Assembly: GCA_005879605.1 (NCBI GenBank)
Contig: VBKE01000020.1
Coordinates: 1-32,899 of the forward strand
Direction of reading: 5' to 3'
DNA length: 32,899 bases
DNA from: Deltaproteobacteria bacterium
Lineage (GTDB): Bacteria; Desulfobacterota; Binatia; UBA9968
The notes beneath the pieces were generated by a model. That model worked only from the letters and a program-made list of their open reading frames with translations. It had not been told where the DNA came from and searched no databases. Position numbers and translations under genes: made by a program. This document shows positions 16,476 through 25,464 of this stretch, one piece after another (position 1 is the stretch's first letter; each line of letters opens with the position of its first letter).

Positions 16476-16507
16476 GTACTCCAATACTCCAGTACTCCAA
16501 CACTCCA
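16476..16507. repeat. Four tandem 8-bp units (NTACTCCA) between murC and murB
   Basis: The units at 16476, 16484, 16492 and 16500 read GTACTCCA, ATACTCCA, GTACTCCA and ACACTCCA. On the minus strand the motif is TGGAGTAT/C. An adjacent stretch (16430-16450) is also rich in GGAGGG/TGGAG words. The repeat enlarges the murB-murC gap and explains the false N-terminal extension of the murB frame. Confidence 0.8.
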
Positions 16508-16528
16508 TGGCTTTATTATTCCACCAGT

Positions 16529-17899
16529 TCACTTGAGCGCCTCAACTATCGCGTCACCGACTTTGTAGATATCGCCAGCGCCCAGGGTTAAAGCGATGTC
16601 TCCGGGATTGAGTTTTCCGGCGAGCTGCTTGACGAGTTGATCCTTATCCGGAATGAACTGCACTTCCATGTGTCCTTTTCTCTTGATCGCTTGATACAGG
16701 GCTTCGCTCGACACGCCTTCCATCGGGTCCTCTCCCGCGGCGTAAATATCCGTGAGAATAAGCCGATCGGCGCCCTCGAAGGCGGTTAAGAACTCGTCGA
16801 ATAGATCCCGTGTGCGGCTGAAGCGGTGCGGCTGGAAGATCACGATTAACGGGCGCTTCCAACTGTCGCGGATCGCGCCGATGGTCGCTTGGATCTCCGC
16901 CGGATGATGACCGTAATCGTCGATGACCAAGATTCCCTGCGGCTCGCCTTTGATCTCGAAGCGCCGGTGGATACCGGTAAAGCCTTCCAGTGCCTCCGCC
17001 ACGCGGGAAAAAGGAACTTCTAACTCATACCCTACAGCGACCGCCGCCAAAGCATTGGTCGCGCTGTGGCGTCCCGGTAAATGGAGCCGCAAATTGCCCA
17101 GCGGTTGGCCATGATGGAGAGGAGTGAACTCAACGCCGGAGGGCTTCATCTGGAGATCTCGCGCGGAAAAATCCGCCTCCGAAGACAAACCGTAGGTCGC
17201 AAAGCGTTTTCTAACCTTCGGCAACAAAGCGTGGACATTGGCGTTATCCAGGCAGAGTACCGCCAGGCCGTAGAAAGGAATTTTGTTGATAAAATCAAGA
17301 AAGCTTTCATTTAGCCTTTCCATCGTCTCATGGAAATCCATGTGCTCGCGGTCGATGTTGGTGACGACGGCGATGGTGGGCGAAAGAAGCAAAAAGCTGC
17401 CGTCGCTTTCATCCGCCTCGGCGACTAGGATTTCTCCTTGGCCCATCTTGGCGTTGGTGCCGAGCATGCGAACGCGGCCGCCGATAACCATGGTCGGATC
17501 CAATCCGCTGGCGCTAAGCACCGCGGCAATCATGGAAGTCGTGGTGGTTTTGCCATGACTCCCGGCAACCGCCACGCCGTACTTCATGCGCATCAACTCC
17601 GCCAGCATCTCCGCCCGCGGTATGACCGGAATCTGGCGACGGCGCGCCTCGAGAACTTCCGGGTTGGAATATTTGACCGCCGTGGAAATCACGACCACCG
17701 ACGGATGGGCTGAGAGATTTTCTTCTTGATGGCCGACAAATACCTGCGCACCCAGTGAGCGAAGCCTCCGGGTCGCTTCGGTTTCGTGAAGATCCGAGCC
17801 GCTCACGACGTAACCCAAGTTTAACAACACTTCCGCGATACCGCTCATGCCGATGCCGCCGATACCGACAAAGTGAACCCGATGTTTTTTTTGCAACAT
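16529..17899 (-). CDS. murC: UDP-N-acetylmuramate-L-alanine ligase
   Basis: MurC adds L-alanine to UDP-MurNAc with ATP, the first amino acid of the stem peptide. The 456-residue protein has the N-terminal UDP-binding glycine motif [18 protein letters not shown] and the Mur ligase P-loop [18 protein letters not shown] at about 108-125. [10 protein letters not shown] is the metal- and lysine-proximal region. The C-terminal domain has [15 protein letters not shown] and [13 protein letters not shown], which are MurC-specific. It starts 24 bp after murG. Confidence 0.97.
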   Translation of the reverse strand: MLQKKHRVHFVGIGGIGMSGIAEVLLNLGYVVSGSDLHETEATRRLRSLGAQVFVGHQEENLSAHPSVVVISTAVKYSNPEVLEARRRQIPVIPRAEMLAELMRMKYGVAVAGSHGKTTTTSMIAAVLSASGLDPTMVIGGRVRMLGTNAKMGQGEILVAEADESDGSFLLLSPTIAVVTNIDREHMDFHETMERLNESFLDFINKIPFYGLAVLCLDNANVHALLPKVRKRFATYGLSSEADFSARDLQMKPSGVEFTPLHHGQPLGNLRLHLPGRHSATNALAAVAVGYELEVPFSRVAEALEGFTGIHRRFEIKGEPQGILVIDDYGHHPAEIQATIGAIRDSWKRPLIVIFQPHRFSRTRDLFDEFLTAFEGADRLILTDIYAAGEDPMEGVSSEALYQAIKRKGHMEVQFIPDKDQLVKQLAGKLNPGDIALTLGAGDIYKVGDAIVEALK

Positions 17900-17923
17900 G
17901 AAATGCCGATCACCGCCTGCACA

Positions 17924-18991
17924 TTACCCGCGCGCCAGGGCATAACATTCGTCGACAATCCGCGTTGACGCTCCGGGTCGTCCTATCGCGCGCGCCGCCG
18001 TTTCCATGCGTTCGATCCGCGCCGGGTCCGACACATAGCTCCGGATCCATGCCGCCAGAGTTTCTCCGCTTAGTTCTCGATCCAAGATCATCTCCGCCGC
18101 GCCGCGGTCTTGAAGCGCTTGGGCGTTCCAACGTTGATGATCGTAAATGGCATAGGGATAAGGCACGAGAATCGCGGCCTTGCCGAAAGCGGTAAGTTCC
18201 GCGACGGTAGTCGCGCCAGCACGACACAGCACCAGATCGGCCCTGGCATAGGCCTCATCCATCTTGTCGATGAACGGCGTGACTTCCGCTTCGAAAGGAA
18301 GGGAATCATAGGCTTCCTTAGTCACGGCAAAATCGGCCTGCCCGGTCTGGTGAATCACATGCAGCTTGGGCGCCATGTCCGTCAGTTTCTCGAGGGCGTC
18401 GACGACGGCGACATTGATTCGGTGCGCGCCCGCGCTTCCGCCAAAGATCAAGAGCGTGAATTTTTCGCCCTTCTTAACTTCCGGAAGCTTTCGCCAGCGC
18501 ACCGGATTCCCGGTCTCTCGCACACGCGCGCCCGGAAAATACCCGGCGCTCTCTTGATAGGCAGTGAACACGCGGTCCATCAACCGCGCCAGAATCTTGT
18601 TGGTGAAACCGGGACGGAGATTCTGTTCCATGATGGCGCAGCGAATGCCTTTTATCTTCCCAGCGAGGAGAAGCGGGCCGGAGGCGTATCCACCCAGGCC
18701 GATGATCAAGTCCGGGCGAAACTCCCGAATGAGTCTCAGAGACCGAAGCAAACTTGCGGGGACACCGTAGAGAGCATCCAGAAAGCCGCGAAGCCCTCTC
18801 CCCCTGAGTCCTTTGACAGACAGAGTTTCGAGCTTGAATCCTTCCTGCGGAAGCACCCGGGCTTCGATTCCCTGTTCCGTACCTACGAACAAGATTTCCG
18901 TCATCGCATCTCGTCTTTGAAATTCACGCGCCACGGCCAGCCCCGGGAACAAGTGGCCACCGGTTCCCCCGCCGGCCAGGATCACGCGCAT
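17924..18991 (-). CDS. murG: UDP-GlcNAc:lipid I N-acetylglucosamine transferase
   Basis: MurG converts lipid I to lipid II at the cytoplasmic membrane face. The 355-residue GT-B enzyme starts with the glycine loop VILAGGGTGGHLFPGLAVA. IGLGGYASGP follows, then the second glycine loop IFGGSAGAHRIN. The nucleotide-binding CRAGATTVAELTAFGKAAILVPYP segment is at about residues 256-279, with the DHQ..NA acceptor region after it. It begins 2 bp after the ftsW stop codon. Confidence 0.97.
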   Translation of the reverse strand: MRVILAGGGTGGHLFPGLAVAREFQRRDAMTEILFVGTEQGIEARVLPQEGFKLETLSVKGLRGRGLRGFLDALYGVPASLLRSLRLIREFRPDLIIGLGGYASGPLLLAGKIKGIRCAIMEQNLRPGFTNKILARLMDRVFTAYQESAGYFPGARVRETGNPVRWRKLPEVKKGEKFTLLIFGGSAGAHRINVAVVDALEKLTDMAPKLHVIHQTGQADFAVTKEAYDSLPFEAEVTPFIDKMDEAYARADLVLCRAGATTVAELTAFGKAAILVPYPYAIYDHQRWNAQALQDRGAAEMILDRELSGETLAAWIRSYVSDPARIERMETAARAIGRPGASTRIVDECYALARG

Positions 18992-18993
18992 CG

Positions 18994-20088
18994 CTAGAGT
19001 CTCCTGCGCGAGAGACCCAGTAAAATTCCCGCCTCCATCAGGTTCATCACCATCGCCGACCCGCCGTAGCTGATAAACGGCAGGACCAATCCCTTGGTCG
19101 GCATGAGCCCCATCACCACGCCCATGTGAATGAGAGCTTGAAGCCCCAACAAAACCGTCAATCCAAAAGCCAAATATTGATCAAAAGGTTCTTCGATCCT
19201 CGCGGTCAGCCGCAGGCCGCGGAGCACAATCACAGCGAACAACGCCAACACGAGCAGCGCCCCCAATAAACCCAGCTCTTCGCCGATCACGGAAAAGACA
19301 AAATCCGTGTGAGCTTCGGGAAGATAGAAGAGTTTTTGCCGGCTTTCTCCCAAGCCGCGCCCCCACAACTCGCCCGACCCGAAGGCGATGAGCGATTGAA
19401 CCACTTGGAAGCCACTGCTCGAAGCCTCACGCCATGGATCCATGAAGGTCAACAGACGCCGCAAGCGGTATTCCGCTTTCAACATCACATAAAGCAACAC
19501 CGGCAACGCCAGCAGACCGGTGGCAAGGAGATGGGGGAGCCGCGCGCCGGCGACGAAAAGCATCAAGTAGAGAAGCATGACCAGAATCAGGGCTGTCCCG
19601 AAGTCGGGTTCCAGCAACAAAACGCCGAGAAACGCTCCCGCAACAATTAAATGTGGCAAGACGCCAACAGAGAAACTCTGGATCTTTTCTTCTTTTCTGG
19701 CCATCGAGTGGGCCAGGTAAAACACGATGGCGAGCTTTGCCAGCTCGGCGGGCTGAAAAACAAAACCGGACAGCATCAACCAGCGCCGGGCGCCGCCATG
19801 AGCAATGCCGACGCCGGGAATTAGAACCAGAATCAATACGACGAACGTCAGACCCAAGAGCGGATAGGCCAGCCAGCGGTAAGTTGCGGACGGCAACAGG
19901 CAGCACGTTATCAACGCCACCACGCCCGCCCCAACGGCGATGAGCTGCTTGCGAAAGAAGTAGGTTCCGTCCGTGAAGCGCTCCTGCGAGTAGAGATAAC
20001 TCGTGCTGAGCACCATCGTGACTCCCAGCGCCAAGAGCGCCGCAACCGCGAGGAGGAGCCATTTGTCGACTGCGAACCCGTCCCTCAT
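18994..20088 (-). CDS. ftsW: Lipid II polymerase FtsW (SEDS family)
   Basis: FtsW polymerises septal glycan strands together with FtsI. The 364 residues are mostly hydrophobic with about ten membrane helices. SEDS-family stretches are RRWLMLSGFVFQPAELAKLA, EPDFGTALIL, QVVQSLIAFGSGELWGRGLGESRQK, LPEAHTDFVFSVIGEELGL and the final PFISYGGSAMV. The aspartate of EAHTDF is in the position expected for the catalytic region. The ATG overlaps the murD stop (ATGA), so the two are translationally coupled. Confidence 0.96.
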   Translation of the reverse strand: MRDGFAVDKWLLLAVAALLALGVTMVLSTSYLYSQERFTDGTYFFRKQLIAVGAGVVALITCCLLPSATYRWLAYPLLGLTFVVLILVLIPGVGIAHGGARRWLMLSGFVFQPAELAKLAIVFYLAHSMARKEEKIQSFSVGVLPHLIVAGAFLGVLLLEPDFGTALILVMLLYLMLFVAGARLPHLLATGLLALPVLLYVMLKAEYRLRRLLTFMDPWREASSSGFQVVQSLIAFGSGELWGRGLGESRQKLFYLPEAHTDFVFSVIGEELGLLGALLVLALFAVIVLRGLRLTARIEEPFDQYLAFGLTVLLGLQALIHMGVVMGLMPTKGLVLPFISYGGSAMVMNLMEAGILLGLSRRRL

Positions 20089-21419
20089 AACGCCTGCACC
20101 AGGCTTTTGAAAACCTGCCCTCTCTCAGCGTAATTGCGAAACATGTCGAAACTCGAACAAGCCGGTGACAACAAAACCACCTCTCCCGCTCGCGCGTGGG
20201 CAAACGCGTCACCCACCGCAGCTTCTAGGTTCTCCACAATGACAGTCTCGGTAAGATCACCGAGCGCGCGGGCAATGATTTCCTGCGCTTCTCCAAACAG
20301 CACCAGCCGGCGCACTTTCTGTCGGATCTCTTGCCGCAAAATTCCGTAGTCTCCACCCTTATCCACCCCACCGGCCAATAAGATGACCGGGTCGGAAAAG
20401 CTCGCCAGCGATTTCACGACGGCACCGACATTGGTTCCTTTGGAATCGTTGTAGTAGCGAACCCCGTCTTTCTCCCGCACGAACTCAAGTCGATGTTCGA
20501 GACCGGGGAACTCCTCAAGGACCTTTTGGATCAGCGACGCGGAGACGCCGGCCGATTTCGCGGCGGCGATCGCCGCCATCATGTTTTCTACGTTGTGAAC
20601 CCCATGAATCTTCACGCGAGATAGAGGAAATTTTTCTTCCCTGGAGCCATCACGCCAAATCATCTCACGCGCGGCAACGAAGACTCCGTCGTCCACCTCT
20701 GAAAAACCGAACGAAACCACCCGCGCGCGAATTCGTTTTCTCATTTCCCAGACCAGCCGATCGTCGCGGCTAAGAATCGCGATGTCGTTTGCATCCTGCG
20801 CTTCAAAGATTCTTTGCTTCGCCTGGCAATAAGCGCGAAAATTCGGGTAGCGATCGAGATGATCTTCCGTCAGGTTCAACAAGACCGAAATCCTGGGGCG
20901 AAATTCTTCGATCCATTCCAGCTGGAAACTACTGACCTCGACGACTCCCCATTCCCAATCGCCGCCGACAAAGCCGATGAGCGGCGTCCCGATGTTGCCG
21001 CCGACAAAAACTTTGGCGCTGCTGGCCTTGAGCATCTCCCCCACGAGCGTCGTGGTTGTGCTCTTGCCGTTGGTGCCGGTGATCGCGATCAACGGCGCGC
21101 GTAAAAAGCGGCAAGCAAATTCGATTTCGCTCAGGATCTTGATGCCGCGCCGGCTTCCTTCCTTAAGCAAGACGTTCTCCATTGGGACCCCCGGGCTGGG
21201 CACGATGATGTCCACGCCTTCCAGCTAGTCTGGATCTTCGCCCCCTAAGAAATAGCGAATCGGCAGGGCAGCCAGAGTTTCCATTTCTTGCTTTAACTCT
21301 ACTTCCGATCGAACATCAGTCACCTGCACGCTTGCCCCATGCTGGGCAAGAAAGCGCGCGCATTCCCTGCCGGTACGTGCCAAACCGAGGACTAAAACCT
21401 TTTTGCCTTTGATCTCCAT
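20085..21419 (-). pseudogene. murD: UDP-MurNAc-L-Ala:D-glutamate ligase with in-frame TAG stop
   Basis: MurD adds D-glutamate to UDP-MurNAc-L-Ala. The gene is full length and in one frame from ATG 21419 to 20085, but codon 65 is TAG (21225-21227). The N-terminal part, MEIKGKKVLVLGLARTGREC to GGEDPD, is the UDP-binding domain. After the stop the frame continues LEGVDIIVPSPGVPMENVLL, the P-loop ITGTNGKSTTTTLVGEML, LLNLTEDHLDRYPNF, YYNDSKGTNVGAV and LLSPACSSFDMFRNYAERG. Homologues have leucine near the stop position, so a TTG-to-TAG change is the simplest reading. A GTG 9 nt beyond the TAG (21215) with GGAAGG before it might allow restart. All other motifs are intact, as expected if the gene works or the stop is a sequence error. 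Confidence 0.9.
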
Positions 21420-21433
21420 GCATCATCGCGCTT

Positions 21434-22525
21434 TCAGCGGAGCTTTAACGTGCTCAATCCAATCACGGCGCAGACAAATGAGATGATCCAGAAACGCACG
21501 ATGATTTGCGGCTCGGGCCAGCCCTTAAGCTCGTAGTGATGGTGAATCGGCGCCATCAGAAAAACACGTTTGCGTCGCAGCTTGTAGGAGACCACCTGAA
21601 AAATCACCGATAGCGCCTCCATCACAAAGACCCCGCCCACGATGATCAGCAAAATCTCGTTCTTGGTCATCGCCGCGACGATGCCGAGCGCCGCGCCCAA
21701 GGCGAGGGAGCCGACGTCACCCATGAACATCTGGGCCGGATAGGCGTTGTACCAGAGGAATCCCAGACCCGCCGCGACAACTGCCGCGCAGAAGACCATT
21801 AGCTCTCCCGTGCCAGCAATATAAGGAATCTGCAGATACTCGGCATATTTTAGATTACCGGCGAGGTACGCAATGATGGCATAAGTACCGGCGGCGATCA
21901 TGATCGGGCCGATGGCCAAACCATCGAGCCCGTCGGTCAGGTTGACGGCGTTGGAGGCGCCGACGATGACCAACATGGCAAAGGGGATATACAAAGGACC
22001 GAGGTTAGGATGAATGTTCTTGACGAAGGGAATGCCGATCTCAGTGCTGAACTTCGGAATAACGTAAAGTGCAAACGCGACGAAAAAGGCTACGGCAAAC
22101 TGACCCAGCAACTTCCAGCGCGGCGGCAGCCCTTTGCTGTTCTTGCGGGTAAGCTTCAGATAGTCATCGGCAAATCCTACCGCGCCAAAACCCAGGGTCC
22201 CGAAAAGCGCGAGTAGAATGTACGGATTTGCGATATCCGCCAGCATGAGCGTCGAGAGAGACAAGGCGAGAATGATGAGCGTGCCTCCCATCGTCGGTGT
22301 GCCGGCCTTGGTGGAATGGGACGCCGGCCCCTCTTCGCGAATTTGCTGGCCAATCTGCCTTTCCGTGAGAGAGCGGATTAGCCACGGACCCAGAATCAAC
22401 GAAACCGCCAGCGCCATCAGCGCCGCCATGGCCGCGCGAAACGTGATATAGCGAAAAACGTTAAAGACCGAGTAAGTCGTGTGTAGCGGGAAGAGAAGAT
22501 AATAAAGCAATTCCGTTCTCCGCAC
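21434..22525 (-). CDS. mraY: Phospho-MurNAc-pentapeptide transferase
   Basis: MraY attaches phospho-MurNAc-pentapeptide to undecaprenyl phosphate, forming lipid I in the inner membrane. The 363-residue protein has about ten membrane helices. It shows the [13 protein letters not shown] loop, the magnesium-binding [16 protein letters not shown] motif, [26 protein letters not shown] and the late [15 protein letters not shown] histidine motif. GTG 22525, 3 bp after the murF stop and behind GGCTGAGGA, is used here. A TTG at 22510 behind GGAG would match the usual start MLYYLL better. Confidence 0.96.
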   Translation of the reverse strand: MRRTELLYYLLFPLHTTYSVFNVFRYITFRAAMAALMALAVSLILGPWLIRSLTERQIGQQIREEGPASHSTKAGTPTMGGTLIILALSLSTLMLADIANPYILLALFGTLGFGAVGFADDYLKLTRKNSKGLPPRWKLLGQFAVAFFVAFALYVIPKFSTEIGIPFVKNIHPNLGPLYIPFAMLVIVGASNAVNLTDGLDGLAIGPIMIAAGTYAIIAYLAGNLKYAEYLQIPYIAGTGELMVFCAAVVAAGLGFLWYNAYPAQMFMGDVGSLALGAALGIVAAMTKNEILLIIVGGVFVMEALSVIFQVVSYKLRRKRVFLMAPIHHHYELKGWPEPQIIVRFWIISFVCAVIGLSTLKLR

Positions 22526-22528
22526 TCC

Positions 22529-23923
22529 TCAGCCTTTCAATTCCAGAAGAACCTTTTCCATCTCCATGCCCCGCGACCCTTTAAAGAGCAGCCAGTCGCC
22601 TCTTTTAACGTGGCTGCGCAGCCGGCGCGCAATGTCGATGTGGTTCTTGCCAATGATCACCCTATCCGATGGCATGCCGCCTTCAAGCGCACCTTGCTTC
22701 ACTCGATGCGCTTGGGCACCTAAAAGATAGACACGGTCGAGCCGAGCTTCCGCCACTCGCCTTCCGAGTTGTCGATGTTGCTTGCGGGCATGGGCTCCCA
22801 ATTCGAACATGTCTCCGAGAACGGCGATCTTTTCGCCCCGGCGTTCGATTTCCACCAGCGTTTTGATGGCCGCTTCCATCGAGGCTGGATTGGCGTTGTA
22901 AGCATCGTTGATGATTCCGATTCCCCTCCACTCCTCAATCTGCATGCGCATCGGAAACGGTCTGGCGCTCTGCAGGCCGCGCCGAATCGCCGGCAGGCTC
23001 ACGCCGAATCCGTAAGCCAGCGCCGCCGCGCCAAGGGCATTGGCAACATTGTGGCCACCCAAAAAATTCAAACGGACGCGGGTTCGTCGACGCCCGGCGC
23101 GCAGATTTAACAGCATCCCTCCGGCACCGAGCGATCGCCAGGATTCGGCCCATACTCGACCGCCAGCACCGTAAGTAATTTTTCGCCCTTTGAATTGAGC
23201 CCCGAGCCGGCGCACCCAAGGATCGTCCAGATTGACCGCGATGGTTCCGCCGGCGCGAACTCTTTGGTACAGCGCTCCTTTTTCTCGTGCCACCCCGGCC
23301 AAGCTACTCAGCCCCTCGAGATGAGCCGCCGCCACGGACGTAATCATCCCCATGTCCGGGTCCGCAATCTCAGCCAGGCGCGCAATCTCTCCCGGATGAT
23401 TGGTTCCGAGCTCGACGACCGCGACGACGTCGCGCTTCCGCAGCCGCAGCAGAGTTAACGGCAAACCAACCAGATTGTTAAAATTTCCCTCCGTCTTGAG
23501 TACCTTCCCCCGCAGCCGTTGGCCATCGACGGAAGCCTGTTCGAGAATCGCCGCCACCATCTCTTTGGTCGTCGTCTTGCCATTGGAGCCGGTAATGGCC
23601 AGCACTTTAGGCGCCAACGTCTCGCGTCGATAATGGGCCAGCTCGCCTAACGCCCGCAGCGTGTCCCGGACCTTGACGACCGCGGCGTCTTTGAAAACGG
23701 ACCCGTACAGATGGCGATGAACGATGACGCAGCGCGCGCCGCGGCGCACCGCATCGCCGACGAAGCGGTGGCCATCCAGCCTCTCACCCTTGAGCGCGAC
23801 AAAAACCGATCCTCTCTTGACTTTGCTCGAGTCGGTCACGACTTCGCCGAATCTCTTTCTTTTGCCCTCACGGACGAGCCTGCCGCCGGTCGCCATTAGG
23901 ATTTCGTCTCTGCTCCACGCCAT
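22529..23923 (-). CDS. murF: UDP-MurNAc-tripeptide:D-Ala-D-Ala ligase
   Basis: MurF adds D-Ala-D-Ala to complete the pentapeptide. The 464 residues start with the MurE/MurF uridine-binding fold (VVTDSSKVKRGSVFVALKGE). The P-loop LAITGSNGKTTTKEMVAAIL is at about 107-126, followed by LKTEGNFNNLVGLPLTLL, a MurF hallmark. ELGTNHPGEIARLAEIADPD and INDAYNANPASMEAAI are also typical. It lies between murE (11-bp gap) and mraY (3-bp gap) and depends on the displaced ddl for its dipeptide. Confidence 0.96.
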   Translation of the reverse strand: MAWSRDEILMATGGRLVREGKRKRFGEVVTDSSKVKRGSVFVALKGERLDGHRFVGDAVRRGARCVIVHRHLYGSVFKDAAVVKVRDTLRALGELAHYRRETLAPKVLAITGSNGKTTTKEMVAAILEQASVDGQRLRGKVLKTEGNFNNLVGLPLTLLRLRKRDVVAVVELGTNHPGEIARLAEIADPDMGMITSVAAAHLEGLSSLAGVAREKGALYQRVRAGGTIAVNLDDPWVRRLGAQFKGRKITYGAGGRVWAESWRSLGAGGMLLNLRAGRRRTRVRLNFLGGHNVANALGAAALAYGFGVSLPAIRRGLQSARPFPMRMQIEEWRGIGIINDAYNANPASMEAAIKTLVEIERRGEKIAVLGDMFELGAHARKQHRQLGRRVAEARLDRVYLLGAQAHRVKQGALEGGMPSDRVIIGKNHIDIARRLRSHVKRGDWLLFKGSRGMEMEKVLLELKG

Positions 23924-23934
23924 TCTCCGACCCG

Positions 23935-25464
23935 TTAAGTCGTTGCGATCCGACCCAACTCTTGCCGAGCGACTTCGCGATCATCGAAATGAATTTTTTT
24001 CTCCCCCAGGATCTGGTAATCCTCGTGCCCTTTGCCGGCAATCAAAACGACATCGCCAGGCCGAGACAGGCGCAGCGCCATCCGAATCGCTTCCCGCCGG
24101 TCGGCTTCGACGCAATATCCGCGGCTAGACCCGGAACTTGGAACTGGGAATTTTGTGAGACCGGTTTTTCGTACTCCCATCTCGATCTCGTGCAATATCG
24201 CCAGTGGTTCCTCAGTACGCGGATTATCGGAAGTCAGCACCACCAGATCGCTCAGCCGCGCGGCAATCTCTCCCATCAAAGGCCGTTTTCCCCGGTCACG
24301 ATCGCCACCGCAGCCGAACACGGCCAGAACTTTACCTCGAGTAAGGGGCCGCACCGCTCCCAGGACTTTCTCCAGCGCATCCGGCGTGTGCGCGTAGTCG
24401 ACCAGGAGCGAAATTCCGAGATCATTCTCCACCTTTTCTAATCTTCCAGGAACCGCGGTGAGCCGTTGAATGCCTTCGCTCACAACCTGCGCGGAAACTC
24501 CGAGGGCCAACCCGACGCCGGCAGCGCCCATGATGTTCTGCAAATTAGCCGAGCCGATCAGCGGCGAGGAAAAATCGAAAATTTGACCCTTGAGCTCTAG
24601 CTTTCCTTTGAGCCCCTGAACGTCACTCCGAACGTACAGAGGGTGAATATCCCACTGCGCTCCTTCGCCGTAGCTCCAGACCTCCAGTCCTTGGTCACGA
24701 ACCGTCTTGAGTAGTTCCTTTCCGTGCGGGTCCTCGCCGCAAATCACCGCCGCCCTCTTTGGCTTGCTGCCATTCTTCAAATGATCCGTGAAGAGTCGGC
24801 TCTTGGCCAAAAAGTAGTCGTCCATGTCGGCATGGTAATCGAGATGATCGCGCGACAGATTGGTGAACACCGCGACATCAAATTCCAGCCCGCGCACCCG
24901 CTCTTGGGCTAATGCATGCGAGGAAACTTCCATGGCTACCGCCTGGGTGCCTGCTTGGTGCATCTCGGCCAGAAGCGCTTCCAGATCGAGAGACTCGGGG
25001 GTGGTGTGATGCGAAGGAACCTCTCGCCCTCGATAGCGGTAGCTGATCGTGCCGATGACTCCCGCTTCCATTCCCGCCGCGGAAAATATCGATTCGACCA
25101 GATAAGTGACCGTCGTTTTACCGTTGGTCCCCGTTACACCTACCAGTTTCAGCTGACGGCTCGGCCAGCCAAAAAAATGCGCCGACCAAAGCCCCATGAT
25201 TCGTCGAACATCTCGCACCCTGATGGAAGCCGTGCCTGGCGGGCATGCATGTTTTTTCGCCACCACGACGGCGCCAGCCTCACGCTCAATCGCCTGCGGT
25301 ATGAAGTCGTGCCCATCGAGCTTCTCGCCCGGAATCGCAAAGAAGATTTGCCCCGGACCGACATTTCGCGAATCATACGCCAGTCCGCTTACCTCTTGAT
25401 TGAGATCTCCCTGGGCCTCTTCCACCTCCTCAAGCGTCAAAAACTCCTTGAGACGCATCATCAT
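23935..25464 (-). CDS. murE: UDP-MurNAc-L-Ala-D-Glu:meso-diaminopimelate ligase
   Basis: MurE adds the third stem-peptide residue. Three ATG codons in a row (25464, 25461, 25458) overlap the ftsI stop, so the exact start is open; the frame reaches back to 25506 inside ftsI. From 25464 the protein is about 509 residues. Seen in order are LAYDSRNVGPGQIFFAIPG, the P-loop GVTGTNGKTTVTYLVESI, EVSSHALAQERV, FTNLSRDHLDYH, VDYAHTPDALEKVL and LTSDNPRTEEPLAI. The DNPR motif marks the meso-diaminopimelate enzymes, so the wall is of the Gram-negative A1gamma type. Confidence 0.96.
   Translation of the reverse strand: MMMRLKEFLTLEEVEEAQGDLNQEVSGLAYDSRNVGPGQIFFAIPGEKLDGHDFIPQAIEREAGAVVVAKKHACPPGTASIRVRDVRRIMGLWSAHFFGWPSRQLKLVGVTGTNGKTTVTYLVESIFSAAGMEAGVIGTISYRYRGREVPSHHTTPESLDLEALLAEMHQAGTQAVAMEVSSHALAQERVRGLEFDVAVFTNLSRDHLDYHADMDDYFLAKSRLFTDHLKNGSKPKRAAVICGEDPHGKELLKTVRDQGLEVWSYGEGAQWDIHPLYVRSDVQGLKGKLELKGQIFDFSSPLIGSANLQNIMGAAGVGLALGVSAQVVSEGIQRLTAVPGRLEKVENDLGISLLVDYAHTPDALEKVLGAVRPLTRGKVLAVFGCGGDRDRGKRPLMGEIAARLSDLVVLTSDNPRTEEPLAILHEIEMGVRKTGLTKFPVPSSGSSRGYCVEADRREAIRMALRLSRPGDVVLIAGKGHEDYQILGEKKIHFDDREVARQELGRIATT

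Noticed and set aside
16420..16503. A 28-residue N-terminal extension of MurB
   Set aside because: It is a translation of short tandem repeats and is not part of the MurB family; internal ATG codons fit homologues.
16476..16507. Possible CRISPR array
   Set aside because: The units are 8 bp and contiguous, with no spacers.
18110..18997. A 295-codon open frame on the plus strand
   Set aside because: It is antisense to the well-supported murG over its whole length and shows no family motif.
19427..20212. A 261-codon minus-strand frame
   Set aside because: It is out of frame with, and covers, ftsW and the murD end, both clearly coding.
21225..21227. Genome-wide recoding of TAG as an amino acid
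   Set aside because: TAG ends ddl, ftsW, rsmH and the STAS gene at the expected lengths, so it acts as a stop here.
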